24,653 nucleotides of DNA from JBGTNQ01 sp038212375 (GCA_038212375.1 JBBQUO010000012.1:1-24653), one strand, 5' to 3'. Positions 8,515-15,770 are shown, counted from the stretch's first letter. The notes: generated by a model from the letters alone, not told the origin. Translations and numbers: made by a program.

Positions 8515-9231
8515 ATGACGTTTCAACTCCATCTTGAAGACTTCGAATGCCCTTCATGTAAGGCATTAATAATTCCTTACGCCACCAATCTCCCATGTCC
8601 AAAGTGTGAGTATATTATTAATGAAATACCTGAGGGATATGCAGGTTTTCTTGGACAGTGTGCTGCTTCCATCTATTACAACAAGAGGAGATACGGTATG
8701 TATGAAGCGCCAGCATGGAATGGTAATACATTTAATGACCAAGTGCAGGTTGTTTTAAAGAGACATTTTGGAGATATAGTAGACAAGAACCCCAGTGAAT
8801 TGAATGGGTTTCTAGAGGAGTATTTTAGAGAAAAAGACTACCTACCATATCTTAAAAAACATCTTGCAGACATGCTTATTATTATCCTCAAACATTTTAA
8901 TGAGATACCGTTCCCCGTTGAAGTGCAAGAACGACAAATATCCACTTCTTCAGCCACAAAGCGATGGGGGGATTATCTCAAGAATCTACTTAAAAATGTT
9001 GCGATAATAACTGGATTTCCCTTACTCCTTCTAGGTGTTTTGATTGAAGAATCTAATTTACCAAGACCAGCCGAGGCCACATTATACGTACCCCTATTTT
9101 TACTTCTCATTACGTGGTGGTTGTTCCTTTTGTTGCTAGTGTTATTTTTCATTGGCAAGATTCTCAATGTACATACACTTGTTGTCCCAATTACATATTT
9201 ATATGAAGTAGTGAAAACTATTCATCGATAA
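8515..9231 (+). CDS. Zinc-ribbon protein with two C-terminal membrane segments
   Basis: This 238-residue protein starts with a four-cysteine zinc ribbon, CPSC (about residues 12-15) and CPKC (about 28-31). A soluble, mostly helical middle follows, then two hydrophobic segments: AIITGFPLLLLGVLI (about 163-177) and a longer one, LYVPLFLLLITWWLFLLLLV (about 191-210, running on toward 215). The C-terminus is short. The layout suggests a membrane-anchored protein with a cytoplasmic zinc-ribbon head. I do not recognise a family beyond the ribbon. The ATG at 8515 has no clear Shine-Dalgarno; a nearer upstream ATG at 8508 is out of frame. It stands alone between the tRNA and a convergent operon. Confidence 0.7.
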   Translation: MTFQLHLEDFECPSCKALIIPYATNLPCPKCEYIINEIPEGYAGFLGQCAASIYYNKRRYGMYEAPAWNGNTFNDQVQVVLKRHFGDIVDKNPSELNGFLEEYFREKDYLPYLKKHLADMLIIILKHFNEIPFPVEVQERQISTSSATKRWGDYLKNLLKNVAIITGFPLLLLGVLIEESNLPRPAEATLYVPLFLLLITWWLFLLLLVLFFIGKILNVHTLVVPITYLYEVVKTIHR

Positions 9232-9295
9232 GTACTTGCGTCATCTTCAAACGCAAAGGCTTGTTTAGCTTAGTTTATATCTAAGTTGCCAGATG

Positions 9296-9769
9296 TTATT
9301 TCCATCCCCTGCTGTACGATAATCCCACCGCATCAGTCCAAAAAGCTACGTTGCGAGATTGGATAGGATTACCCGCTATATGCGCACGTTCCATAAAGAA
9401 GTTGTAGACTTCCTCGGCTCGTTCCAACGAGTGTAGTAACCGTACACTCTTTAGTATTCTGGTTATCCGAAGATGATTGTGGTCCATAGGAACGAGCCAT
9501 TGATCATTGTCTGAATAAAACTTAAGCATTCTTGTTAAAGCTTTTCTATGGTTTTGTATAGCTAAGGGATTATCTTTGATTCTTTGTACATCTTCTTGGA
9601 CTAGCACTGGGGCATCATGAACCTGCTGACTTTCTTCAAGGAGTGGAAATAGCCACTGGATATAGCTATGATCTGCCTCGAGCCAACTATCATCTTGTGA
9701 CAGAATCTGGTCTAACGTTCGACCACTGTTGTCTCCCGCCTTACCCAATAGAAAATCAAGAACGGACAT
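9296..9769 (-). CDS. OGFr-domain (opioid growth factor receptor-like) protein
   Basis: The 157-residue protein matches the conserved OGFr region. LEADHSYIQWLFPLLE is the signature 'hdYIQWLFPl' block, and it is followed by the family-like APVLVQEDVQRIKDNP and a helical part around ALTRMLKFYSDN. Bacterial members are small soluble proteins of unknown function; the receptor name comes from the vertebrate homologue and implies nothing here. The gene starts 5 nt after an FtsK-gamma-like winged-helix gene on the same strand, so the two are probably co-transcribed. No Shine-Dalgarno is visible at the ATG. The domain call is confident; function is unknown. Confidence 0.82.
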   Translation of the reverse strand: MSVLDFLLGKAGDNSGRTLDQILSQDDSWLEADHSYIQWLFPLLEESQQVHDAPVLVQEDVQRIKDNPLAIQNHRKALTRMLKFYSDNDQWLVPMDHNHLRITRILKSVRLLHSLERAEEVYNFFMERAHIAGNPIQSRNVAFWTDAVGLSYSRGWK

Positions 9770-9774
9770 ACCAG

Positions 9775-10122
9775 CTATTGATTTACAACGCGTTCTGGTC
9801 CCCCACGATAGGGTGCAATAACACCATCTTCCTCAAGTCCATCAAGGAGTGAAAATGCTCGTTTGTAAGTAATTTTAAAATGTTTTTGTAGTAAAGAAAC
9901 AGAACAACGACCAGTCATCCGAACGTAATCAGTAGCATTAGTCAGAAGTCCACTTTCTCCCCTCTCATCTACTTCTTGTTCAATGGGTTCAATTGTTTCT
10001 TCATCGAGCAATACTCGCTCGACTCTATGCACTTTCTCATAGAGTTCACTAATCATTGCCACCAAGGACTCAATGCCCTTTTCCATTTCAGCAATACGAT
10101 GTTTTTGTTCAAATTCTTCCAT
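9775..10122 (-). CDS. Stand-alone FtsK-gamma-like winged-helix protein with coiled coil
   Basis: The 115-residue protein has an N-terminal coiled-coil-like segment (about 1-55), an acidic linker, and a C-terminal domain (about 60-112) that closely resembles the gamma domain of FtsK/SpoIIIE. The pattern ATDYVRMTGRCSVSLLQKHF then YKRAFSLLDGLEEDGVIAP matches the gamma-domain winged helix, which in FtsK reads oriented DNA motifs. There is no motor or membrane domain. The isolated domain may act as a sequence-specific DNA-binding protein or regulator, perhaps dimerising through its coiled coil. It lies 5 nt upstream of the OGFr-like gene. The domain call is by pattern and fairly sure; the role is inference. 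Confidence 0.78.
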   Translation of the reverse strand: MEEFEQKHRIAEMEKGIESLVAMISELYEKVHRVERVLLDEETIEPIEQEVDERGESGLLTNATDYVRMTGRCSVSLLQKHFKITYKRAFSLLDGLEEDGVIAPYRGGPERVVNQ

Positions 10123-10191
10123 ACTTGTTTAGTGAAACAATACTATTTCAAAGTTATTTTTATTTGATGTATGTCCTGATCCGTACCAGTC

Positions 10192-10197
10192 ATTATA
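10192..10197 (-). promoter_or_regulatory. Candidate -10 box for the FtsK-gamma/OGFr operon
   Basis: A perfect TATAAT on the minus strand would give a leader of about 63 nt before the ATG at 10122. No convincing -35 is seen at 17 nt. It lies at the very end of the broken 'DAFRT' gene. Confidence 0.3.
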
Positions 10198-10467
10198 ATA
10201 ATTGTACATGATTAATTTTTGATTGGTACGGTAGACTCAATACCCCACTAAATTCAAGTTCCTGCTGGATCTTCCTCCAATCCAGAGTTCTGAATGCGTC
10301 CACAGCACGGAGCCAAAAAAAGACACTCTTTTCGTATTCGGCTCCGCGACAGCAAGGTTTGGGAAACGTTGCGTCAGGACTCGAAGAGGTTGTCGATACT
10401 TTTCTGAAAGAAAGTCCACAAGGTGTACTGCTTGTGTAACAAGAGAGTCTCCTGGTCGCGGTGCCAT
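10193..10467 (-). pseudogene. 'DAFRT' small gene split by a -1 shift at a T7 run
   Basis: Two overlapping minus-strand frames look like one gene. The first runs from the ATG at 10465-10467 and encodes 51 coding-like residues (MAPRPGDSLVTQAVHLVDFL through VSFF). The second, in the -1 frame, continues with WLRAVDAFRTLDWRKIQQEL and ends at 10193. They meet exactly at T7 (10315-10321), read in the first frame as T TTT TTT, the ideal slippery heptamer for -1 frameshifting. A joined product would be 91 residues; without the shift the frame gives a 76-residue protein with an unrelated tail. The second part recurs twice elsewhere (10990-11117 and 16076-16168), which supports its being real coding sequence. 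Programmed frameshift, inactivating indel and homopolymer sequencing error are all possible. Family and function are unrecognised. Confidence 0.55.
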
Positions 10468-10521
10468 AATATTGACATAGTGACATAAATATGTTAATTT
10501 ATAATTAAATTTCAGTTCTTT

Positions 10522-10527
10522 AGGGAG
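10522..10527 (+). promoter_or_regulatory. Ribosome binding site of the mTERF-like gene
   Basis: AGGGAG sits 6 nt before the ATG at 10534 and fixes that start. It is one of the few clear Shine-Dalgarno sites in the window. A TATAAT at 10500-10505 upstream could be the -10 box. Confidence 0.55.
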
Positions 10528-10533
10528 AATCAA

Positions 10534-10929
10534 ATGATTGGCGAAACAGAGGTAGCAGCACGGTTTGCTTTTTATGAAGCAATATTTACAAGTAGAGATG
10601 TTCACCAGACACCCTTCCCAGACAGGCTTTGGCCACTCTGTAACTACAACGAGAAGATCCGTGGTCTCACTGAACGTGGATTCAAGGATCCGCAGAAGAT
10701 GGTCACGTCGTTGCCTGCGATCTTGGGTTATTCCTTCGACAACATCGATAGAAAGCTGAAGTTGTGTCGGAGACTACGTGTCAATCCTAAGGGTTTCATT
10801 GATTGCACAATTGTCTTTATCGGGATGTCTATGAAACACTACGTCCCAATACTGCGAAAGTGTCGTCAGTTGAATTTGGAAGCGACACCCAGAAACGTCT
10901 TCAGGGTTTATAGAAAAAAAGAATTCTGA
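10534..10929 (+). CDS. mTERF-like helical-repeat protein (131 aa)
   Basis: The protein seems to consist of about two and a half repeats of roughly 32 residues like those of mTERF factors. One runs GFKDPQKMVTSLPAILGYSF to KLKLCRRL (about 49-80), with the conserved Pro-Ala-Ile-Leu-Gly-Tyr-Ser turn. A second runs RVNPKGFIDCTIVFIGMS to LRKCRQL (about 81-112). A last partial one begins NLEATPRNVF. mTERF repeats form a right-handed superhelix that binds nucleic acid, so an RNA- or DNA-binding role is possible; this is inference from pattern. A good Shine-Dalgarno supports the start and a terminator follows. Its last 32 codons recur at 15906-16004, so the gene belongs to a repeated family. Some other alpha-solenoid family is possible. 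Confidence 0.6.
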   Translation: MIGETEVAARFAFYEAIFTSRDVHQTPFPDRLWPLCNYNEKIRGLTERGFKDPQKMVTSLPAILGYSFDNIDRKLKLCRRLRVNPKGFIDCTIVFIGMSMKHYVPILRKCRQLNLEATPRNVFRVYRKKEF

Positions 10930-11085
10930 AGTTCACACACGAAGCGCTTCGAGACCCCAGCGATAACATCAAGGGGTCTTTTTTATGCTTTAGTTCTGAA
11001 GTACTGTATTTTCAAATAGAGCTAGAGTCCCACCCATCTCCAAACCACTTTGTATTTTTTCCAGTTTGCAGTTCTGAATGCGTCG
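10833..11085 (+). repeat. Long dispersed repeat, copy A (mTERF 3' end, terminator, DAFRT remnant)
   Basis: The stretch 10833-10942 matches 15908-16017 with, by eye, four mismatches in 110 nt and no gaps. Beyond it the copies stay colinear but diverge. Each has a hairpin terminator, a TTCTGAAG/TTCTAAAG block and a CCCAC-rich block, then GTTCTGAATGCGTC (11072-11085 here; 16150-16163 in copy B). The unit is therefore the 3' end of the mTERF-like gene, its terminator, and the opposing end of a DAFRT gene. Confidence 0.85.
10952..10985 (+). terminator. Intrinsic terminator of the mTERF-like gene
   Basis: AGACCCC (10952-10958) pairs with GGGGTCT (10973-10979) around a 14-nt loop and runs into TTTTTT. 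A short perfect palindrome, GAAGCGCTTC, precedes it. A diverged version follows the truncated copy at 16026-16061. Confidence 0.75.
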
Positions 11086-11117
11086 CGGAGTAAAATAACT
11101 ACCGTCAATTCAATCAT
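10990..11117 (-). pseudogene. DAFRT gene remnant, copy A
   Basis: The minus strand reads MIELTVVILLRDAFRTANWK from the ATG at 11115-11117 and then loses frame in an A6 run. If the run had seven A, the frame would continue ...IQSGLEMGGTLALFENTVLQ to a stop at 10990. That tail matches the tail of copy B (EMSGIFELFEN) and the DAFRTxxWxxIQ core of the split gene at 10193-10467. It is read as a decayed C-terminal remnant opposing the mTERF-like gene. Confidence 0.5.
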
Positions 11118-11135
11118 TCGATAACCGCTTGGGTG

Positions 11136-11141
11136 TATAAT
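11136..11141 (+). promoter_or_regulatory. -10 box suggesting a leaderless META-domain mRNA
   Basis: TATAAT lies 7 nt before the ATG at 11149, so transcription would begin at or next to the A of the start codon. No Shine-Dalgarno and no strong -35 is seen. Confidence 0.5.
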
Positions 11142-11148
11142 TAAATCT

Positions 11149-12066
11149 ATGAAAAAATCAATTTTACTTACTATTTCAATACTAATGGTATTGGCAGGAG
11201 CTTCATTTGTGTACAAATGGACGAGCAAAAAGGATGCCATATCAGTGCAGTTACCAGCGTCTATGTCTGATTATAAAAACACTTCATACACTATCGATGG
11301 GCAGACGGTGAAGCTTGTCGATGGTATGTCGACAGTCGAGTCAGCTCCCGGTTCTGCTTCGAAAACAATCACTAAGTATTTTGGCAATGAGGTGAAGAAG
11401 GATCTTGATGGCGATGGTCGTGAAGACATTTCTTTTCTCCTTACCCAAGAAACTGCAGGCTCAGGTACTTTCTTTTATGTTGTCGCTGCACTCAACACTG
11501 TAAATGGATATGTGGGTTCGCACGCAGTTTTACTCGGTGACCGCATCGCTCCACAGACCACCGAATCGGGTCCTGGAAAATCTATCATTGTGAACTACAT
11601 GGACCGAGCACAAGGTGAACCAATGACAGCTAATCCATCTGTTGGTAAAAGTCTTCGACTTATCCTTGATCCTGCGTCTATGCAGTTTGGAGAAGTGGCA
11701 CAAAACTTTGAAGGTGAAGCTGATCCTTCTCGCATGAGTCTCTCTATGAAGACATGGAAATGGACACACTCAGAATACAATGATGGAAAAATAATTACTC
11801 CAAAGAAGGATGCTTTTAATCTTACCTTTAAAAATGATGGCACTTTTGCTGCGACGACAGATTGTAATGGCATTGGCGGAAACTATGTTGCAACAAAATC
11901 AACAGTCACGTTCAGCAAAATGATGTCTACCTTAATGTATTGTGATGGATCGCAGGAAGCTGATTTCAAAAAATTATTAGAAAATACGGGAGAATATATC
12001 TTCACCTCAAAAGGCGAACTGGTATTGAATCTAAAATTCGATAGCGGGTCGGTGTATTTTAAATAA
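11149..12066 (+). CDS. Membrane-anchored or secreted META (HslJ-like) domain protein
   Basis: The 305-residue protein has an N-terminal hydrophobic segment (about 4-22) that is a signal anchor or signal peptide. The middle domain includes an acidic DLDGDGRED loop (about 85-93) resembling a calcium-binding turn. The C-terminal META domain (about 203-305) has TWKWTHSEYNDG, the family's FKNDGTFAATTDCNGIGGNY block and the EYIFTSKGELVLNL end. META domains are small beta-rich folds of envelope proteins such as HslJ, linked in other bacteria to stress or novobiocin resistance. Here a stable envelope domain is all that can be claimed. The middle part resembles CPR extracytoplasmic proteins of unknown role. 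It is convergent with the GlsB/YggT pair, and no strong terminator hairpin follows, only weak inverted repeats at 12080-12130. Confidence 0.85.
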   Translation: MKKSILLTISILMVLAGASFVYKWTSKKDAISVQLPASMSDYKNTSYTIDGQTVKLVDGMSTVESAPGSASKTITKYFGNEVKKDLDGDGREDISFLLTQETAGSGTFFYVVAALNTVNGYVGSHAVLLGDRIAPQTTESGPGKSIIVNYMDRAQGEPMTANPSVGKSLRLILDPASMQFGEVAQNFEGEADPSRMSLSMKTWKWTHSEYNDGKIITPKKDAFNLTFKNDGTFAATTDCNGIGGNYVATKSTVTFSKMMSTLMYCDGSQEADFKKLLENTGEYIFTSKGELVLNLKFDSGSVYFK

Positions 12067-12169
12067 AAGCGGAGCGAATGCGATACGAAACCTATACGGG
12101 TTCGTGTTACGAAAGTGATTTCTGCTCGCTTGACACAGCGTAGACACAAGAAATTCAAATGCCCACGTA

Positions 12170-12415
12170 TCACCCTCCTCGAAGCATGCGTAGGACCACT
12201 ATTAAAATACACGCACCGAGTAGGGCGACAAGGAAGCTGTAAAAATTAAATCCTCCAACTCCACCCTTCCCAAAGTAGTTCATAACGTACCCTCCAATAA
12301 CAGCCCCCACAACTCCGACGACGACATCCCATACCAAACCTCCTCCTGTCCCCATTACCATTGATGCAACCACACCTACTAATCCTCCAAATAGAACCCA
12401 AATGAGTATATCCAT
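12170..12415 (-). CDS. GlsB/YeaQ/YmgE family small membrane protein
   Basis: The 81-residue protein has three hydrophobic helices with the family's glycine-rich pattern: WVLFGGLVGVVASMVMG, WDVVVGVVGAVIGGYVMN and FLVALLGACILIVVLRML. The family is often labelled transglycosylase-associated, but that activity is not shown. It starts 7 nt after the YggT gene on the same strand, so they probably form an operon of envelope proteins. Length and topology are normal for the family. Confidence 0.9.
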   Translation of the reverse strand: MDILIWVLFGGLVGVVASMVMGTGGGLVWDVVVGVVGAVIGGYVMNYFGKGGVGGFNFYSFLVALLGACILIVVLRMLRGG

Positions 12416-12422
12416 ATATGTT

Positions 12423-12785
12423 TTATTTAATTTCTTGATTATCGAGCTTCTGTGCCGCCTCTGATGTAGATACCGTTTTGCCCATTAAAAATAACTTAAT
12501 GATACCAATAGCAAGTATCCAGTACACCAACATCGCGAGAAGTGTGGTCCACTCAAGTATGCTCCCCGCTACTTGCGATTTACTAAAAACACTCAAAAAT
12601 GGTGAGGCTAGAAAATACGTGACGCCATAGATGAAACTTGAGAAGCCCGCATACGGATTTGCATCGAGTAACTTCAGCACAAACCTGAAAGCAAGAAGTG
12701 TTTCTATAATCCCTAGGATATACCAAACTACCTGCGTGCCGCGATATAATGGTTTGGTACTCGTGGACGTATATGATGAGTCCAT
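12423..12785 (-). CDS. YggT family integral membrane protein (copy 1)
   Basis: The 120-residue protein has a short cytoplasmic N-terminus (TKPLYRGTQVVWYILG) and two main hydrophobic hairpins around FRFVLKLLDANPYAGFSSFI, a family signature, and WTTLLAMLVYWILAIGIIKL. It has a close paralogue at 18209-18562 that shares the TTKPL start and the KTVST-EAA-KLD end. YggT proteins are widespread and poorly understood; roles in osmotic stress and cell-division-site positioning have been proposed. TATAAA lies 5 nt before the ATG and TATACT about 25 nt further upstream. Confidence 0.9.
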   Translation of the reverse strand: MDSSYTSTSTKPLYRGTQVVWYILGIIETLLAFRFVLKLLDANPYAGFSSFIYGVTYFLASPFLSVFSKSQVAGSILEWTTLLAMLVYWILAIGIIKLFLMGKTVSTSEAAQKLDNQEIK

Positions 12786-12987
12786 AAACGTTTATATTAC
12801 TACTACTCTTCGTAGTATACTCCCTATTTCATGAAAATGAGTCTGACTTTGCTTAAGATATAAAACTTTGAGAAATATACCTGAGAAAAACAAACTTTAA
12901 TTACTCAGTTCAGAACGTATAGTGACATCGTTATCGCGGTTCATTATTTTTTACCGGGTGGATAACCACATCCTCCTAGATGCTGCG

Positions 12988-12996
12988 TGCTAAAAT
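12988..12996 (+). promoter_or_regulatory. Extended -10 promoter of the DoxX-like/FAD oxidoreductase operon
   Basis: TGCTAAAAT is an extended -10 (TGnTAAAAT). The predicted start at about 13003 gives a leader of roughly 9 nt before the ATG at 13012. The rest of the 12786-13011 gap holds no recognisable gene. Confidence 0.45.
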
Positions 12997-13011
12997 GGTG
13001 GAATATATCTT

Positions 13012-14097
13012 ATGTATATTTCAAACTTACTCAGAAAACAGACTTCGTTACTTATTTTAGGAACACTGCTTCAAGTGGTGTTTTTTATGTTCGTAAACCC
13101 TCATCCAGTGCTTGCGCACGAAGTATACGTTCTCGACCAACACACTATAGACGAGGCACTTAAACAACCTCCCCTACAAGTTTTTTCAATTGTCTATTCT
13201 GAAGAAGGTAGATTTTTCTTCTGGTTTTTCCTCGTACTTATAACGCTTTCGTTTGTTGGCGTAGTGTCTCTATCAAAACGTCTCGAAGCTTTATGTGATC
13301 CTTTTTTGCTTAAGCTGAGAGAATACGCACCACTTATCGGTCGTTTGACACTTGCCTCTGCTGTCCTCTCGTCAGCGTATCATGCAGCTATCTTTGGACC
13401 GGAATTACCGATGACGCTTTTTTTACCACATGAAATGATTCTCGGGTTCCGTATTTTACTTGGAACTCTTGGAACTTTACTTTTTTTTGGCATATTCACT
13501 CGTATTTCAGCACTACTGATGGCAGCAATATACGGATTTATGATTATGAAATTCTCTGCCTATATGTTGACATACCTCAACTACCTCGGAGAGATAATCA
13601 TTGCTTTCACCGTCGGTGGAAAAGTGTTTGCGGTAGACACACTTTTTAGAGAACGTGTACCTAAATTCTTTGAACCAGTCGTTAATTATTTTGTGAACAA
13701 TGGTTTCTTTATGCTCCGTATCGCTTTTGGGACATCGCTCATTTATGCTGCGGTCTATGCAAAGTTACTGCATGCACAGCTCGCGATTGATGTCGTCACA
13801 CAATTTCACTTAACAAACTATTTCCATTTTGATCCGCCATTCTTGGTACTTGGCGCGCTTGGTATAGAACTGCTTCTCGGAACACTGTTTATCATTGGTT
13901 TTGAAGTACGTTTTGCAGCAATCTTCCTCACTATCTTCCTAACGCTCTCGCTCCTTTATTTTGGTGAGTCCGTATGGCCGCACATCATTCTCGTCGGTGG
14001 CGCATTAACAATCTTTGCAAACGGATACGGCAGATTTACTCTGGAACGTGAATTTCTAATTAAACTTCATCGCAGCACAGAGGAACCAGTGCTATAA
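13012..14097 (+). CDS. DoxX-like polytopic membrane protein
   Basis: The 361-residue protein has an N-terminal signal-like helix ending PHPVLAHEVYVL (about 30-41), a short extracytoplasmic segment, and about eight to nine membrane helices. The C-terminal half (LRIAFGTSLIYAAVYAKLLH, then a short loop, then FLVLGALGIELLLGTLFIIG) has the DoxX-type pattern. DoxX proteins often act with thiol or quinone oxidoreductases. The next gene, 17 nt downstream, is a flavin oxidoreductase, so a joint membrane redox function is a reasonable inference. The N-terminal half has no confident match. A more general CPR membrane family is the alternative. Confidence 0.65.
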   Translation: MYISNLLRKQTSLLILGTLLQVVFFMFVNPHPVLAHEVYVLDQHTIDEALKQPPLQVFSIVYSEEGRFFFWFFLVLITLSFVGVVSLSKRLEALCDPFLLKLREYAPLIGRLTLASAVLSSAYHAAIFGPELPMTLFLPHEMILGFRILLGTLGTLLFFGIFTRISALLMAAIYGFMIMKFSAYMLTYLNYLGEIIIAFTVGGKVFAVDTLFRERVPKFFEPVVNYFVNNGFFMLRIAFGTSLIYAAVYAKLLHAQLAIDVVTQFHLTNYFHFDPPFLVLGALGIELLLGTLFIIGFEVRFAAIFLTIFLTLSLLYFGESVWPHIILVGGALTIFANGYGRFTLEREFLIKLHRSTEEPVL

Positions 14098-14114
14098 AAT
14101 TTGATAGTTACAAT

Positions 14115-15770
14115 ATGGAAAAAAAATATAAGAATGAAATACAGGCGATATTCCGTGGTGACGTACTCGACGACGATGCGACACTCACCCGCCTCAGCAA
14201 GGACACGAGTCTCTTTACGGTGCGTCCATCGCTTGCGCTGGCTCCGCGCGACGCGGAAGACGTTGCAAGTGTCGTACGCTATGTTGCAAAGAAAAAAGCT
14301 GAGGGAGTCAACTTAAGTATTACGGCACGTTCTGCAGGCACCGACATGACCGGCGGCCCGCTAACTGAAGGTATTGTCATGGAGTTTACGACACACATGC
14401 AAGAGCTTCGCGAAATTGGCGAAGACCATGCTGTCGTCGAACCTGGTATGTACTATCGCGATTTCGAAAAAGCGACACTAGCTCGCGGTCTTTTGATGCC
14501 GAGCTACACCGCATCAAAAGAGCTCTGTGCAGTGGGCGGCATGGTGGCAAATAACTCAGGTGGCGAAAAAACACTCACCTACGGTAAGACTGAAAACTAT
14601 GTTCGTGGCTTGAAAGTTGTGCTCGCAGATGGGTCGCAAGCACATTTCAAAAAAATAACACTTGCAGAACTTGAAGAGAAGAAAAAGCTCCAGACACTCG
14701 AAGGCGACATTTATCGCAGGATGCATACACTCTGTGAGACGCATTACGAACAACTACAGAAAGCAAAGCCGAATGTCACTAAAAACTCTGCGGGATACTT
14801 TTTGTGGAATGTTCTCGATAAAGAAGCCGGTACTTTTGACATCACCCGCTTGATCGTCGGGTCACAAGGGACGCTCGCACTCGTTACTGAAATTGATTTT
14901 GCACTCATTCGACCACATACGCACACACGTCTCGTCGTTGTGTTTCTCAACGAAATGCAAACGCTCGCCGGTGTTATTGGAAAATTGCTGACATTCAAAC
15001 CTGAAAGTCTTGAATCTTACGACGACCATACCTTCCGTTTTGCAATGAAGCTCTTCCCCATGATTATCAAACGTATGAAAGGTTCTGCGATTACACTTGG
15101 ACTCCGTTTTTGGCCAGAGTTTAAAGCGGTCATAACTGGTGGTGTGCCGAAACTTATTCTCCTTGCAGAATTTACTGGCGACTCTGACGCAGAGGCGACT
15201 TCAAAAGCAAATGCGGCGCTCGCACAAATGAAACAAGATGGTTACAACGCGCGCCTGACTAAAAATGAACGAGATGCCGAAAAGTATTGGATTATGCGTC
15301 GTGAAAGTTTTAACTTACTCCGCCAACAAATGAAAGATGTCCGCACTGCACCATTCATCGATGACTTTGCGGTACATCCAGCAGATTTACCAAAATTTCT
15401 CCCTGAGCTGTACGCAATTCTCGATGAATATAACCTCACGTACACCGTAGCTGGGCATATGGGCGACGCAAACTTCCACATTATTCCACTAATGGATCTA
15501 ACGCATATAGGCACTGAAACAATTATTAGAGAGTTGAGCGACAAAGTATATAAACTAGTACTTTCATACAAAGGCACGATTACTGCTGAACATAATGATG
15601 GTCTCATCCGTAGCTCATATCTTGAGATGATGTATGGGTCAGAAATTTATGCACTATTTGGAGAGACGAAGCGTATCTTCGATGCGCAAAATATTTTTAA
15701 TCCAGGAAAGAAAGTTAATGCTGACCGCGACTATGCCTTTGCTCATATCGTGCATAGTAATCAAACATAG
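14115..15770 (+). CDS. FAD-binding oxidoreductase, GlcD/D-lactate dehydrogenase type
   Basis: The 551-residue protein carries the FAD_binding_4 fold: RPSLALAPRDAEDVASVVRY (about 37-56), RSAGTDMTGGPL (72-83) and the flavin-cradling ELCAVGGMVANNSGGEKTLT (136-155), followed by KNSAGY and VGSQGTLALVTEI. The C-terminal FAD-oxidase domain has VAGHMGDANFHIIP and ends with QNIFNPGKK. It would oxidise a 2-hydroxy acid such as D-lactate or glycolate; the substrate cannot be read from sequence. The [Fe-S] C-terminal domain of some relatives is absent. It directly follows the DoxX-like gene, with which it may pass electrons at the membrane. The start ATG at 14115 fits the coding pattern. Confidence 0.92.
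   Translation: MEKKYKNEIQAIFRGDVLDDDATLTRLSKDTSLFTVRPSLALAPRDAEDVASVVRYVAKKKAEGVNLSITARSAGTDMTGGPLTEGIVMEFTTHMQELREIGEDHAVVEPGMYYRDFEKATLARGLLMPSYTASKELCAVGGMVANNSGGEKTLTYGKTENYVRGLKVVLADGSQAHFKKITLAELEEKKKLQTLEGDIYRRMHTLCETHYEQLQKAKPNVTKNSAGYFLWNVLDKEAGTFDITRLIVGSQGTLALVTEIDFALIRPHTHTRLVVVFLNEMQTLAGVIGKLLTFKPESLESYDDHTFRFAMKLFPMIIKRMKGSAITLGLRFWPEFKAVITGGVPKLILLAEFTGDSDAEATSKANAALAQMKQDGYNARLTKNERDAEKYWIMRRESFNLLRQQMKDVRTAPFIDDFAVHPADLPKFLPELYAILDEYNLTYTVAGHMGDANFHIIPLMDLTHIGTETIIRELSDKVYKLVLSYKGTITAEHNDGLIRSSYLEMMYGSEIYALFGETKRIFDAQNIFNPGKKVNADRDYAFAHIVHSNQT

Noticed and set aside
10833..11085. Repeat copies as an insertion sequence or MITE
   Set aside because: No transposase frame, terminal inverted repeats or target-site duplications were seen, and the repeated part is mainly gene tail plus terminator.
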